A stretch of 52,367 nt of DNA from an uncultured Pseudomonadales bacterium (GTDB taxonomy: Bacteria > Pseudomonadota > Gammaproteobacteria > Pseudomonadales > Azotimanducaceae). A program made the position numbers and the translations under genes. This document shows, piece by piece, positions 42,785 through 52,319 of this stretch (within the stretch, counting starts at the first letter, position 1; each line of letters begins with the position of its first letter). Under the pieces are notes generated by a model. It did not search any database and was not told where the DNA came from. It was given only the letters and a program-made list of their open reading frames with translations. The stretch covers positions 1-52,367 of the forward strand of contig CAKZWF010000034.1 in NCBI GenBank assembly GCA_937921865.1. Reading direction: 5' to 3'.

Positions 42785-44488
42785 CTAACGGGTTTTTGCT
42801 GCCGGCGCGCGAAGCCAGTTCATCAGCCAGCCCCGCGGCAGCTCCTCCCCGGTCGCGAGATAGTGGAGTGAATAGGGGTTACTCAGGTTTGCGTGAATGT
42901 TCCCTCTTGCGGTCTGGCTGCTGCAGACGAGTATCTCATCGCCTGTGACGATCCGAGTGTCTTCTGGCGGCAGAGCCAGGCGCTGCGCGCCCCGGCGCAG
43001 CCATAGCGCAACTGCTTCAGGCGGCCGCTCCCGATGTCTTGAATCCCGCAGCAGATGCCCCAGCTGATAGTCTTCATGGTTGGCCAGATAGGCGTGCACG
43101 GCAGGGGCTTGTTGAGCATTCAGCTGCAGCGTCCACAGTGCGGGACTTGACTGGTCTACCGCAGCAGTCAGTCTTGGCAGGAGCTCTTCCGACAGGCTCT
43201 GCGGATGTTCCTCCAGATACTCGAGCAGCTCCTGAATCATTGGAGAAATCAGTCTCAGCAGGATTCTGCGTGCGGTAACCAGGCTGGGTTGCATGATCAG
43301 ATCTGCAGACGCAGCGTTAAAAGCCAGCTCGTTCTCATGGCTGTTCTGACGCACGATCAGACTCGCATGCGGGTTGATGCTGCGGGCTGCAAGCAGAATC
43401 GCAAGATTGCTGGAGTCATCGTTGGTCGCCGCGATCACGCCAACGGCCTCGGCCAAACCGGCCAGTTGAAGGTTTGCTCGGGTAGCCAGACCGGTCACCT
43501 GTTCCGCTACCTCACTGGTTGCGTTGGGGTCCGGATCAATTACGACCACTTTGACCCCCCAGTCACTGAGGCTGCGGTACAGCCAGCGACCGAGTTGCCC
43601 ATAGCCGCATAACAGCCAGGTGCCGCGCGGGTAGGACACCAGATTGGACAGATTTACCGGGGCGCCTACCAGCCATTCGTCGAGGGTATGCAGGGGCGGT
43701 TTGTGCAGGGCAAAGCCCAGTTCACGGGCAAAGGTTTCATAGGGATCCGCCAGGACCACCGAACCTAACCCGCGCAGCTCTTCCTCATGAGCTCGACTGG
43801 TGGAGCGACAGACAATTTCCGCCTTCGGGTTCAGCAGGCGCGTCATCACGGCAATTTTCAGATTCACGTCTTCATTGCCGGTCAGCAGCACAACGCCTTT
43901 GCAGTTGTTGCGCTGGATACCGGCGTCAGTAAGATTTTTCGGTACGCTGGCGTCGCCTTCCAGACCTGGAATAGGTACTGAGTAATCGCGCAGCCTGAGA
44001 GCTTTGATGCGTTCGATGTCAGTGTCGATAACTACTGCATTCAGACGCTGATCGCTCAAACCCCGGGCCAGCAGGCTGCCGGTGTCACCAAAGCCACAGA
44101 CTATGAAAAACGGCTCTCTGATGCGGGCTGCGGCCTTCGCGAAACGACTCTGTGCCAGCGCCAGGATGAAGTGCGGATTCTGCACCAGCCGGATGATGGA
44201 GCCGATGGCATAGATCCAGGCCACCACACTCATATACAGGCACACGGTTGCCCACATGCGTTGGCCATCACTGAACTCGCTGGGGAGTTCACCAAAACCT
44301 GTGGTGGTGGCTGTGTAGGTCATGAAATAGAACGCATGGAAGATACCCATACCTTCACCCTCGACACCCGGAATCATTACCATGACCGCGATTCCCAAGG
44401 CGTTGACGCATAACAAAATTGTCAACGGCCGGCGCATCTCCTGGAGCACAATGGCAGTTACTCGGTCGAGATCAGAACCTTTTGACAT
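42785..44488 (-). CDS. Potassium channel with two RCK (TrkA-N) domains
   Basis: This 567-residue protein has two N-terminal membrane helices (about residues 22-40 and 74-98) around a pore loop with selectivity filter TTTGFGE (61-67). Two RCK/TrkA-N domains follow, each with a nucleotide-binding motif (VCGFGDTGSLLARGL near residue 130 and LCGYGQLGRWLYRSL near residue 295), and a C-terminal TrkA-C-like part. It should conduct K+ under control of NAD(H) or another nucleotide. The gene follows a DUF6394 membrane protein gene by four bases. Confidence 0.92.
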   Translation of the reverse strand: MSKGSDLDRVTAIVLQEMRRPLTILLCVNALGIAVMVMIPGVEGEGMGIFHAFYFMTYTATTTGFGELPSEFSDGQRMWATVCLYMSVVAWIYAIGSIIRLVQNPHFILALAQSRFAKAAARIREPFFIVCGFGDTGSLLARGLSDQRLNAVVIDTDIERIKALRLRDYSVPIPGLEGDASVPKNLTDAGIQRNNCKGVVLLTGNEDVNLKIAVMTRLLNPKAEIVCRSTSRAHEEELRGLGSVVLADPYETFARELGFALHKPPLHTLDEWLVGAPVNLSNLVSYPRGTWLLCGYGQLGRWLYRSLSDWGVKVVVIDPDPNATSEVAEQVTGLATRANLQLAGLAEAVGVIAATNDDSSNLAILLAARSINPHASLIVRQNSHENELAFNAASADLIMQPSLVTARRILLRLISPMIQELLEYLEEHPQSLSEELLPRLTAAVDQSSPALWTLQLNAQQAPAVHAYLANHEDYQLGHLLRDSRHRERPPEAVALWLRRGAQRLALPPEDTRIVTGDEILVCSSQTARGNIHANLSNPYSLHYLATGEELPRGWLMNWLRAPAAKTR

Positions 44489-44492
44489 CGTG

Positions 44493-44870
44493 CTATCTAC
44501 CGGAAATCAGTGTGTCACTGACCAGTAGGGTGACCGAAACAATGTTGGCAACCAGTGCACCAACCGCGAGAGAAACTATGGTCGCCGTCGCCAGCGCATC
44601 GAGCCCGGCGGTGGTGTCCGCGAAGGTCCAGATCAGGCTGGACGCGATCAGCTGCAGATCGGCAACAAGTGCAGTCGCCAGCAGCAGCGCACCGGTTTGA
44701 GAGCGATCACCCAGCTTCAGAATGGTGGCAATCAGATTGACCACCACCGCGGCGAACAGTAACCAGATGTTGTGATGATCCGGAACCGCAATGTCGCCAA
44801 CAACAAAAGCCACGTTGAGAGTCAGCGCCAACACAATGAAGAAACCGAACAGGACTTTTTCGAGATTCAT
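44493..44870 (-). CDS. DUF6394-family membrane protein
   Basis: This 125-residue protein has four membrane helices and the family text MNLEKVLFGFFIVLALTLN, ATILKLGDRSQTGALLLATA and LVADLQLIASSLIW, which I recall from DUF6394 proteins. In several gammaproteobacteria this family stands beside the same two-helix, two-RCK K+ channel, as here, four bases upstream of it. A channel accessory role is inference. The first ATG of the frame, six codons before, was not chosen because MNLEKV is the family start. Confidence 0.85.
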   Translation of the reverse strand: MNLEKVLFGFFIVLALTLNVAFVVGDIAVPDHHNIWLLFAAVVVNLIATILKLGDRSQTGALLLATALVADLQLIASSLIWTFADTTAGLDALATATIVSLAVGALVANIVSVTLLVSDTLISGR

Positions 44871-45041
44871 GACTAACCGTTGCTCCATGGCTGATAGTCA
44901 GAATATACGCGCATCATCGGAAGGACTGAAACTGCCTGCATCGGAGCGTTCGGGTCTGACTGCTGGACCGATCATCGCTACGCGGATGAATCAGGTTGAG
45001 CGATTATCAGCGCGTAGCGCGCTGATCAGTGCCTGATTGTG

Positions 45042-45235
45042 TCATCGTTCGTGGGTGCTGGTAGTCGGTTTGTCGAGCTGGGCTGCAGCCACACAGGGGT
45101 CTTCGACTCGCAGCTGGAGCAGTTGCTGATAGAACTTCTCCTGGGCATTTCTGAACAGGGGCGGATAGGCCCGGTCAAAACCGAGTCATAGTCGCTCTGG
45201 ATGTCCAGATCACTCAGATATGTTGAAGACTGACT
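45042..45235 (-). pseudogene. Possible frameshifted gene relic
   Basis: On the minus strand one frame reads TYLSDLDIQSDYDSVLTG, and after a shift of one base near 45180 another frame continues FDRAYPPLFRNAQEKFYQQL and LRVEDPCVAAAQLDKP to a TGA at 45042. Both parts look protein-like and join smoothly, which suggests the 3' end of a lost gene. The family is not recognised. Confidence 0.35.
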
Positions 45236-45256
45236 CGCTTTGTCCCAATCCCGGAC

Positions 45257-45284
45257 GTCAGCCGTCAGCCGTCAGCCGTCAGCC
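45257..45284. repeat. Four perfect GTCAGCC heptamer repeats
   Basis: The seven-base unit GTCAGCC occurs four times without interruption, ending one base before the stop codon of the DUF6524 gene region. Such tracts vary by slippage. Confidence 0.85.
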
Positions 45285-45285
45285 A

Positions 45286-45720
45286 TCAATCGTTGGTCTC
45301 GTCCACAGAGTACTGACCGGTCAGTCGTCGCCAGATATGGGCCCAGGACAAGCCAACGGCGAGCACGCCTGCCAGACACACCAGTACGATCCAGGCGATT
45401 GCATCCACTGAATCAGCTTTCAACAGACCGTAATCAATGAACACCCAGACGATCGCACCGAGTAGCGCGCAGGTGAGAATAATGCCGAATGTATCCAGCG
45501 CATTCCACGTGGCCACCAGCAGAATGCTCCAGCCGATGACGAGCACAACCAATGCGAGAAAGTGCAGGCCGCCCAGTTCACCGGCGGCAAGCGCGCCGCT
45601 GAACCAGTCATAGAATGAGTAATCGCTGGGATTGTAGGTGATCAATACCAACGCCAATGGCGCCAGGAAACGCAGCAGCAGGTCCAGCCAGCTGAGGTTT
45701 TTATTCTTCTTCTTCGCCAT
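45286..45720 (-). CDS. DUF6524-family membrane protein
   Basis: This 144-residue protein begins MAKKKNKNLSWLDLLLRFLAP and continues LVLITYNPSDYSFYDWFSG, a pattern I associate with DUF6524, then three more membrane helices and a cytosolic tail with WRRLTGQYSVDE. Function unknown. The gene ends at the heptamer repeat. Confidence 0.8.
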   Translation of the reverse strand: MAKKKNKNLSWLDLLLRFLAPLALVLITYNPSDYSFYDWFSGALAAGELGGLHFLALVVLVIGWSILLVATWNALDTFGIILTCALLGAIVWVFIDYGLLKADSVDAIAWIVLVCLAGVLAVGLSWAHIWRRLTGQYSVDETND

Positions 45721-45940
45721 TGAGAATCCTCGGTGATTTCGTCAATTATGCGACTCGCTGGAGCGGACGCAATACTCGGATCCGATACCTCCGCTCAGCA
45801 GGGCCAACGGGAAGTCGAAAACCCTACCAGCTCTTGTTGATCGGGCCGATTTTGGTTGTCATGCTGGCTGAGAATTTGGTGCGACTTCAGTGTCGGTCGT
45901 TACTCTCGCCTCAGTGTTTGGCGAATCATCAGAGAGAAGC

Positions 45941-47155
45941 ATGCAATCCACTCGTGAGCCTACCGATGCTGCAATCTCGAAGCTGAAGGTGCTTATAGCC
46001 GGTGGCGGTATTGGCGGTCTTACCGCAGCGCTATGCCTTGCCGCTCGTGGCCATCATGTGCATGTATTCGAACAGGCTGCCGGGTTTGCGGAGGTTGGTG
46101 CGGGTATTCAGCTGTCGCCCAACTGCTCTCGTGTGCTCCACGAGCTGGGTCTTGAGCCCGCATTGCGCGCGCGGGCTTTTCTTCCGGAAGCGACCCAGTT
46201 CAGGCATTGGCGTAACGGTAAGGTCATCTCCCAGACCCCACTCGGCGCTGATGCGGTTCAACGCTATGGCATGCCTTACTATCACATGCATCGTGGCGAT
46301 CTTCTGGCGATTCTGGTGCAGGCAGCACGAAATGCCAGAAACCTGACGCTGCACACCAACGCCCGCGTTGCCAGCTTCACCCAACAATCTCAACGGGTCA
46401 GTGTGACTGTGGGTGGGGTGAGCTACGAAGGCGATCTGCTGGTGGGAGCGGATGGTATTCACTCTGTTGTGCGAGCTGCACTGTGGGGAGAAGAGCAGGC
46501 CCGCTTTACCGGCAATGTTGCCTGGCGGGCACTGGTCCCGGCAGAGCGAATGCCCCAAGGGCTTATCAAGCCGATGTCTACGGTGTGGTGGGGCCCCGGA
46601 AAACACTTTGTGCATTACTACGTGCGCAGAGGAACATTGATCAACTGCGTCTGTGTGGTGGAGAAAGCCGGTTGGGAGGTGGAATCCTGGACTGAGTCGG
46701 GAGACTTCGCTGAACTGAAGTCGGATTTCGCGGGTTGGCATCAGGATATCCAGCAACTGATCGATAACGCGCAGAAAGACTCGCTGTTCAAATGGGCTTT
46801 ATTTGATCGTGCGCCGATGGCGCAATGGGGACGTGATCGGGTGACACTGCTCGGTGATGCCTGTCATCCAACCCTGCCTTTTATGGCACAGGGCGCAGCG
46901 ATGGCGATTGAAGACTCTGCTGTGCTGGCGGCCTGTGTCAGCGGCGGTGAGGATTCAGCTGCAGACCTGCAGCGCTACGAAGACCTGCGCCGGTCACGTA
47001 CCGCAGGCATCCAGAACGGGTCTCGTCGCAACGCGACCGTGTTCCACCTTTCCGGCGTGAAAGCCTTTGTGCGCAATCGGGCGGCGCGAGCGGCCGGGCA
47101 GGGAGCGATGGATCGCCTGTATCGTTACAATGCTCTGGAAGCAGCAAACACCTGA
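45941..47155 (+). CDS. FAD-dependent monooxygenase (salicylate hydroxylase-like)
   Basis: This 404-residue flavoprotein has the FAD motif GGGIGGLTAALCLAARG (residues about 22-38), the DG motif GADGIHS and the GD motif LLGDACHPTLPFMAQGAAMA. It matches NAD(P)H-dependent group A aromatic hydroxylases such as salicylate or 6-hydroxynicotinate monooxygenases. The start is ATG 45941 with AGAGAGAAG before it. The next gene, 15 bases away, is a VOC-fold protein, so both may act on one aromatic ring compound. Confidence 0.92.
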   Translation: MQSTREPTDAAISKLKVLIAGGGIGGLTAALCLAARGHHVHVFEQAAGFAEVGAGIQLSPNCSRVLHELGLEPALRARAFLPEATQFRHWRNGKVISQTPLGADAVQRYGMPYYHMHRGDLLAILVQAARNARNLTLHTNARVASFTQQSQRVSVTVGGVSYEGDLLVGADGIHSVVRAALWGEEQARFTGNVAWRALVPAERMPQGLIKPMSTVWWGPGKHFVHYYVRRGTLINCVCVVEKAGWEVESWTESGDFAELKSDFAGWHQDIQQLIDNAQKDSLFKWALFDRAPMAQWGRDRVTLLGDACHPTLPFMAQGAAMAIEDSAVLAACVSGGEDSAADLQRYEDLRRSRTAGIQNGSRRNATVFHLSGVKAFVRNRAARAAGQGAMDRLYRYNALEAANT

Positions 47156-47170
47156 GATGAGGAAAACAAC

Positions 47171-47863
47171 GTGAACAAAGTTGAAGGTCTCCACCATCTG
47201 GCGATATGCACAGCGGATATGAAAGCGCAGATCGAATTTTTCACCGATAGGCTCGGTATGGAGCTGGTTGCCCTTTACTGGATGCATGGTGTCGAGAATA
47301 CCTGGCACGGATTTCTCAGACTGAACGACGAAAGCGCGATCGCCTTCGTCTGTAATCCGGATATCGGCAAGATCCCGCGGGTGCTTGGTGAATCTCATGC
47401 CGGCAACCCCGGAGCGAATTCGGCTGGGGGCACGATGCAGCACCTAGCTTTCAAGGTGAAGAATCACGAGGAACTGATGGCGATGCGCGACCGTCTGCGC
47501 GCCAAAGGCGTTCCGGTGATGGGGCCCGTAGACCATGGCATGTGTGTTTCGATGTACTTCGCCGGTCCAGAGGCGTTGTCGCTGGAGTTGAGCTACTCGC
47601 TGGAGCCCATCAATGCTCAGGCCTGGATTGATCCGGAAGTCGTCGAACTGGCGGGCATTTCAGCTGAGGAACTGGCGCGCTTCAAATCTCCATCCTCGTT
47701 CGAAGATGATGGCGGCAAGGTGCCGCAACCGAATCTGGCTGACGCACCGGGCCCCCATATGACCAACTACCCGGAAGGGGTCTACGAGATGGTGATGGGG
47801 GTTCCTGATGAAGCCATGTACAACTCGTTGCCCAGCGAACCGCCGGTAAACGTTAAAGCCTGA
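47171..47863 (+). CDS. VOC-family protein (glyoxalase/extradiol dioxygenase fold)
   Basis: This 230-residue protein has a two-module VOC fold with metal-ligand candidates His9 in GLHHLAI, His in MQHLAFKV and Glu in LSLELSYS. It could be a dioxygenase, isomerase or lyase. The GTG at 47171 has GAGGAAAA upstream. It belongs with the FAD monooxygenase 15 bases upstream, so a ring-opening or follow-up step is plausible but inferred. A C-terminal tail of about 90 residues beyond the fold is unusual. Confidence 0.85.
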   Translation: MNKVEGLHHLAICTADMKAQIEFFTDRLGMELVALYWMHGVENTWHGFLRLNDESAIAFVCNPDIGKIPRVLGESHAGNPGANSAGGTMQHLAFKVKNHEELMAMRDRLRAKGVPVMGPVDHGMCVSMYFAGPEALSLELSYSLEPINAQAWIDPEVVELAGISAEELARFKSPSSFEDDGGKVPQPNLADAPGPHMTNYPEGVYEMVMGVPDEAMYNSLPSEPPVNVKA

Positions 47864-47899
47864 GCCGACCTTCGCAATGAGCTGGTGATCAGCGCGCGT

Positions 47900-49465
47900 T
47901 CAGGGTTTTTCGGTGCTGGGCGCGCCGCGTGATGAGTCGTCGGCCAGCATCATGGCTTCGCTCAGGGCCTCCAGCATCCGTACCCGCTGCGGGTCTGTCG
48001 CTTTGCGGTCGTGCATCTCGTCAGGGTCTTCTGACAGATTGAACAACTGTTCTTCACCCTTGGAATTCCTGCTGTAGCGGTAGTTGTCCATCAGCAGAGT
48101 TCGGGTGCGGGCGGGAATCGGGGTAACTTTGGCGGTGATCATCGGCACGTCGTCTTCGATGAGTACACTGTTTCGAACCGAAGCCTCCGGATCTTCGAGA
48201 ACGGGCAGGAGGCTGTGACCCTGAATGCCGTCATAGCCTTTGATGTCGCACAGATCCATCAGTGTTGGTCCCAGGTCGATGGAGGCGGCCAGCGATGTGG
48301 TTCGCCCTGCGTTCCTCTCAGGCGCGTCAATCACGCAGGGTATCTGCAGCGTGCCTCGATAGTGCATGAAGCCTTTCAGGAAGAGTCCGTGGTCACCCAT
48401 CATGTCGCCATGATCTGAGGTGAAGACAATGATGGTGTTGTCGCGAATGCCGAGCTTTTCCAGATGGCTGATGATCCGACCAAGGCCTGTATCGATCATA
48501 CTGATCGTGCCATAGGTGGCGGCGATAGCCTGGCTGAGCAGTTCATCGTTGCCAAAACCGCAGGGTGCAACCCAGTTGCGCTGATCTTTCGGGTCGATCG
48601 AAGCAAACAGGCGGATGTGTGCGGGTGCGTCAGTCAGAGGGTCGTGGCGGCTGTCAGGTAGTGGCATTTGTGCCGGATCATATTTATCAAACCATTTCCC
48701 CGGAGGCGTCATCGGGTGGTGTGGATCCGGGAAAGAACAGAAGGCCAGCCATGGCTTCTGGCCGCGTTGCGCTTCGTCGATGAACGCAATGGTGCGTTCT
48801 GTGACGAAGCTGGTGGAGTGCAGTTCTTCCGGGTAGGGCGGCCGGTAAATCTGTCTCCAGTGGCGCGAGTGGTCACTGCCTGGCGCCAGCGAATCCTGAT
48901 CAATCAACAGCTCTTCCGGCCGTCCGCCGCGCTCGAGTGCCCACTGCAGGTGGTGGCCGACGATGCGCGCACCATGATCAAGGCTCAGCTCGATATGATC
49001 GAAGCCGTAGAAATCCTCAGGATCTTCGGGCAGACCGTCGAGATATCGCTCGAAGTCTTCGACTTCATCCCAACCCGGCTGATACGGCAGTTCGCCTGAG
49101 TTTTCCCCGCGAAATGGCACCATCGAGTTTTTGCTGACCCCATGCTGAAGATGGGATTTGCCAATCAGCCCGGTGCGATAGCCGGATTTCCGGAATCGCC
49201 GGACAAACGTATTGGCGCTCCACTCCAGGGATCGATCATTGAAAACCACGCCGTGCGCGCTGGGCATCCGTCCGGTCATGATGGTAGATCGGTTTGGCAT
49301 GCACACCGGGTTGGAGACCCAGGCGTTATCGAACACCATGCCCGATGCAGCAAGTCTGTCCAGATTGGGCGTCTCTACGATCGAGTTGCCCATGAAGCCG
49401 CTGTGATCGGCGCGCTGCTGATCGGTGATCACAAACAGCACGTTCATTGGTTTTTGCTGATTCAT
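47900..49465 (-). CDS. Cysteine-type sulfatase
   Basis: This 521-residue protein has the sulfatase signature CMPNRSTIMTGR with C55 as the residue turned into formylglycine, metal ligands in ITDQQRAD at the N-terminus, and IVFTSDHGDMMGDHGLF later. It should cleave sulfate or choline-sulfate type esters. No signal peptide is seen. An FGE-type activating enzyme is not encoded in the window. The gene is single, between the VOC gene and a membrane protein gene. Confidence 0.93.
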   Translation of the reverse strand: MNQQKPMNVLFVITDQQRADHSGFMGNSIVETPNLDRLAASGMVFDNAWVSNPVCMPNRSTIMTGRMPSAHGVVFNDRSLEWSANTFVRRFRKSGYRTGLIGKSHLQHGVSKNSMVPFRGENSGELPYQPGWDEVEDFERYLDGLPEDPEDFYGFDHIELSLDHGARIVGHHLQWALERGGRPEELLIDQDSLAPGSDHSRHWRQIYRPPYPEELHSTSFVTERTIAFIDEAQRGQKPWLAFCSFPDPHHPMTPPGKWFDKYDPAQMPLPDSRHDPLTDAPAHIRLFASIDPKDQRNWVAPCGFGNDELLSQAIAATYGTISMIDTGLGRIISHLEKLGIRDNTIIVFTSDHGDMMGDHGLFLKGFMHYRGTLQIPCVIDAPERNAGRTTSLAASIDLGPTLMDLCDIKGYDGIQGHSLLPVLEDPEASVRNSVLIEDDVPMITAKVTPIPARTRTLLMDNYRYSRNSKGEEQLFNLSEDPDEMHDRKATDPQRVRMLEALSEAMMLADDSSRGAPSTEKP

Positions 49466-49610
49466 GGGGGGATTGTAAGCCTGTCTGTGGTCAGGTGTTA
49501 ACGGCTAGTGGTCTTTCGCGGTGGTCTGATATTGTCGTCGTGCGTCGACAGGGGTGACAAACCCGGGCTATGGTTGCCTCAGAGTTCATTCTGTCTACCA
49601 GAGGTCCACA

Positions 49611-50102
49611 TTGGACATAGTCGAACTGCTTGTTGGTATCGCTGAAATTGCTGTAGCGATGGCTGGTTTTACCGGTGTGGTGGTCGCGTTCGGGAGCCGA
49701 AGTCAGGGCGCCTGGCATCCGGGCGATCGGCTGCGGCTGGCATTTCTACTCGAAGCCAGCCTCACCGCGGCAGGGTTCTCTCTGCTGGCGCTGCTGGGAC
49801 TGACAAGCTTAGGGAACGTCGCGCTGATCTGGTGTGTGCTCAGTGGACTATGGCTGGTGTTCACTGGCTGTTCGCTGCACTTTTCGCGACGCCGGATTCG
49901 CCGCAATCTGGATCAGCACGATGATGTTGATCGTCTGGCCAATCGCCTGACTTCATCGTTGTTCCTGTCTGTGATGTTGCTTCAGGTTGCGAATATCGTC
50001 GTCTGGCAATCGTTTCCCGCTTTTCTGGGGGCGGTGATGCTGAACCTGGTAGGGGCAGCCATGCAGTTCTCCCGACTGATCCGATCCGCGTTCAGGGAGT
50101 GA
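49611..50102 (+). CDS. Hypothetical four-helix membrane protein
   Basis: This 163-residue protein begins at a TTG (49611, AGAGG six bases before) as MDIVELLVGIAEIAVAMAGFTGVVVAF, with four hydrophobic segments (LRLAFLLEASLTAAGFSLLALL, NVALIWCVLSGLWLVFTG, LFLSVMLLQVANIVVWQSF) and a charged loop between. Family not recognised. Its stop overlaps the start of the sterol-desaturase-family gene. Confidence 0.6.
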   Translation: MDIVELLVGIAEIAVAMAGFTGVVVAFGSRSQGAWHPGDRLRLAFLLEASLTAAGFSLLALLGLTSLGNVALIWCVLSGLWLVFTGCSLHFSRRRIRRNLDQHDDVDRLANRLTSSLFLSVMLLQVANIVVWQSFPAFLGAVMLNLVGAAMQFSRLIRSAFRE

Positions 50103-50896
50103 CGGTGTCACCTGAACTTCCTGTTTTCGAGACTGTAGTTCGCTCCGGGTTTTCGCTGGCCGTGCTGGTGGCGATCCTGGTCTGGCAGTGGCGGGCACCG
50201 TGTCGCGAATTGCACGCCTCTCCCTGGATGCGCTGGCTTTCGAATCTGGGTATGGGTGCACTGAATCGTATACTGCTGCAGTTGCTGCCGCTGACCTGGG
50301 CTGCCGTTGTTGTCGCTGACTGGACCGGAGGGGGGCTGCTCAAACAGGTCGGCGCGCCGCTGTGGCTGGCGATTCTGCTATCGCTGATCGTGCTTGATTT
50401 CGCCATCTACCTGCAGCATCGGCTGTTTCACGCTGTGCCCTGGCTGTGGTGCCTGCACCGGGTCCACCATAGTGATACAGATTTTGATGTCACAACCGGG
50501 GTGCGCTTCCATCCTCTCGAGGCAATGGTGTCGATGTTGATCAAGCTTGTGGTGGTTGTCGTTCTTGGCACGCCGGTCATTGCGATTGTGATCTTCGAAG
50601 TGATGCTGAATGCCATGTCCCTGTTTAATCATGGCAACGTGCAGTTGCCTGGTGCGCTTGATGCGACCTTGCGCAGAGTGATTGTGACCCCCGATATGCA
50701 TCGTGTGCACCATTCGATCCATCACCAAGAGCAGCAACATAATTTTGGCTTCAATCTGTCCTGGTGGGATCGCTGGCTGGGTACCTATCAGGACCAACCC
50801 GTGGATGGTCATCGTGGGATGTTGATCGGGGTGGATCAGTTTCGCGCAGACGATGAGCGCCGGCTCTATCGGCTGTTGAGTCAGCCGTTCCGCTAA
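50099..50896 (+). CDS. Sterol desaturase / fatty acid hydroxylase family protein
   Basis: This 265-residue membrane protein has the His clusters of the diiron fatty acid hydroxylase superfamily: HRLFHAVPW, HRVHHSD and HRVHHSIHH. It should hydroxylate or desaturate a lipid in the membrane with oxygen. The GTG start at 50099 overlaps the stop of the membrane protein gene; GTG 50105 is possible. Its neighbourhood to a CYP153 gene fits lipid oxidation. Confidence 0.9.
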   Translation: MTVSPELPVFETVVRSGFSLAVLVAILVWQWRAPCRELHASPWMRWLSNLGMGALNRILLQLLPLTWAAVVVADWTGGGLLKQVGAPLWLAILLSLIVLDFAIYLQHRLFHAVPWLWCLHRVHHSDTDFDVTTGVRFHPLEAMVSMLIKLVVVVVLGTPVIAIVIFEVMLNAMSLFNHGNVQLPGALDATLRRVIVTPDMHRVHHSIHHQEQQHNFGFNLSWWDRWLGTYQDQPVDGHRGMLIGVDQFRADDERRLYRLLSQPFR

Positions 50897-51046
50897 ACGT
50901 TCCTCAATCACCGTGAAAGCTGGTTCAGTTCCAGATTCATGAGGGTTGAAAAAGCCAGTCTTCCTCGCACCCTGGATCCGTGGCGAATCGATTTGGATGG
51001 TGTTAGTTTTCCAAAGAGAGTTTTTCATGAATAGGGGCAGGGAAGA

Positions 51047-52294
51047 ATGAGCGAATCAATTGAGCTATCTGACAACACGATTCTGGCGGATTTGAATCCC
51101 GCCGATCCAAAACTGTTCAGCGCAGAAAAGATACTGCCGTACTTCAAGCAGATGCGGGCAGAACAGCCGGTACACTACTGCAAAGACAGTCCTTATGGAC
51201 CTTTCTGGTCGGTGACACGCTACAACGACATCATGGCTGTGGACAAAGACTACGAACAGTTTTCATCTGATGCCCATTTCGGCGGCATCATGATCGACGA
51301 CGATATTGTTGGTGACCCGAACAGCGATTTTTTCGTGAAGAGCTTTATCACCATGGACCCGCCGGAACACGGTCCCCAGAGAAAAGCCGTCAGCAAGATT
51401 GTCGCCCCGGCAAGTCTGAACAGTTTTGAGGGTCTGATTCGAGAACGCACAACAACTCTATTGGACTCTCTCCCGGTCGGTGAAGAATTCGATTGGGTGG
51501 ATACCGTCGCAATTGAGCTGACCACAATGATGTTGGCCACCTTGTTTGATTTTCCGTTCGAGGATCGGCGAAAACTGACGCGCTGGTCGGATGTGACGAC
51601 GGCAGAAGCTGATTCACCCATCGTCGGCAGCCAGGAACAGCGAATCAGCGAACTGATGGAATGCCTGGAGTATTTCAAGCGTTTGAAGCAGGAGCGTCGG
51701 AATGGTCCACCAAATCTCGATCTGGTGACAATGCTTGCTCAGGATGCAGTGACTGCCGACCAGCCTGACTCTCAGTTTCTCGGCAATCTTATGTTGCTCA
51801 TTGTCGGGGGTAACGACACGACGCGTAACACCATGAGTGGCAGTATCAATGCTTTCCATCAGTATCCGGAGCAATTGGATCTGCTTCGAGCAAAACCTGA
51901 ACTCCTGAACAACATGGTTTCAGAGGTTGTGCGCTGGCAGACTCCACTGTCACACATGCGGCGTACCGTGACGGTCGATACCAACATCGGCGCGCAACCG
52001 GTGAAGAAGGGCGACAAGGTGGTGATGTGGTATTACTCAGGCAATCGCGATGAATCGGTGTTTGATAATGCTGATGCGTTGGATATTACGCGACCGAACG
52101 CGCGGGCTACTATTTCGTTTGGCTTTGGGCTGCATCGCTGTCTGGGAATGCGTCTGGCCGAAATGCAGATGCGCGTGCTGTGGCAGGAAATTCTGTCGCG
52201 TTGGCAGCGTATTGAGATTACCGGCGATGTCGAACGCGTCGAGTCAAATTTCGTCAACGGCTACGCGAAGATGCCCGTACGCATCGTTGCCTGA
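51047..52294 (+). CDS. Cytochrome P450, CYP153 family (alkane/fatty acid hydroxylase)
   Basis: This 415-residue soluble P450 has the I-helix GGNDTTRN, the ExxR motif in EVVRWQTP, and the heme-binding loop FGFGLHRCLGMRLAE with Cys365. Segments GPFWSVTRYNDIMAVD, MDPPEHGPQRKAVS and ELTTMMLATLFDFPFEDRRK match my memory of CYP153 terminal hydroxylases. It needs a ferredoxin and a reductase; none is adjacent on the left, and the only ferredoxin in the window is at 25.7 kb. The start has AGGGAAGA upstream. The ferredoxin may lie beyond the window end. Confidence 0.92.
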   Translation: MSESIELSDNTILADLNPADPKLFSAEKILPYFKQMRAEQPVHYCKDSPYGPFWSVTRYNDIMAVDKDYEQFSSDAHFGGIMIDDDIVGDPNSDFFVKSFITMDPPEHGPQRKAVSKIVAPASLNSFEGLIRERTTTLLDSLPVGEEFDWVDTVAIELTTMMLATLFDFPFEDRRKLTRWSDVTTAEADSPIVGSQEQRISELMECLEYFKRLKQERRNGPPNLDLVTMLAQDAVTADQPDSQFLGNLMLLIVGGNDTTRNTMSGSINAFHQYPEQLDLLRAKPELLNNMVSEVVRWQTPLSHMRRTVTVDTNIGAQPVKKGDKVVMWYYSGNRDESVFDNADALDITRPNARATISFGFGLHRCLGMRLAEMQMRVLWQEILSRWQRIEITGDVERVESNFVNGYAKMPVRIVA

Positions 52295-52319
52295 GACTCT
52301 TCCCACCTAAACTGGGGTC

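Larger units (their letters stand above)
44871..45285. other. Gene-poor stretch with possible coding relic
   Basis: These 415 bases contain no intact gene. A minus-strand relic (45042 to about 45235) and a heptanucleotide repeat (45257-45284) are the only structured signals. The rest appears to be promoter and spacer sequence. Confidence 0.5.

Noticed and set aside
44890..45036. Short plus-strand open frame MADSQNIRASSEG
   Set aside because: It has no ribosome binding site and ends quickly; it lies opposite the DUF6394 promoter.
45257..45284. CRISPR-like repeat
   Set aside because: The units are seven bases in direct contact without spacers.
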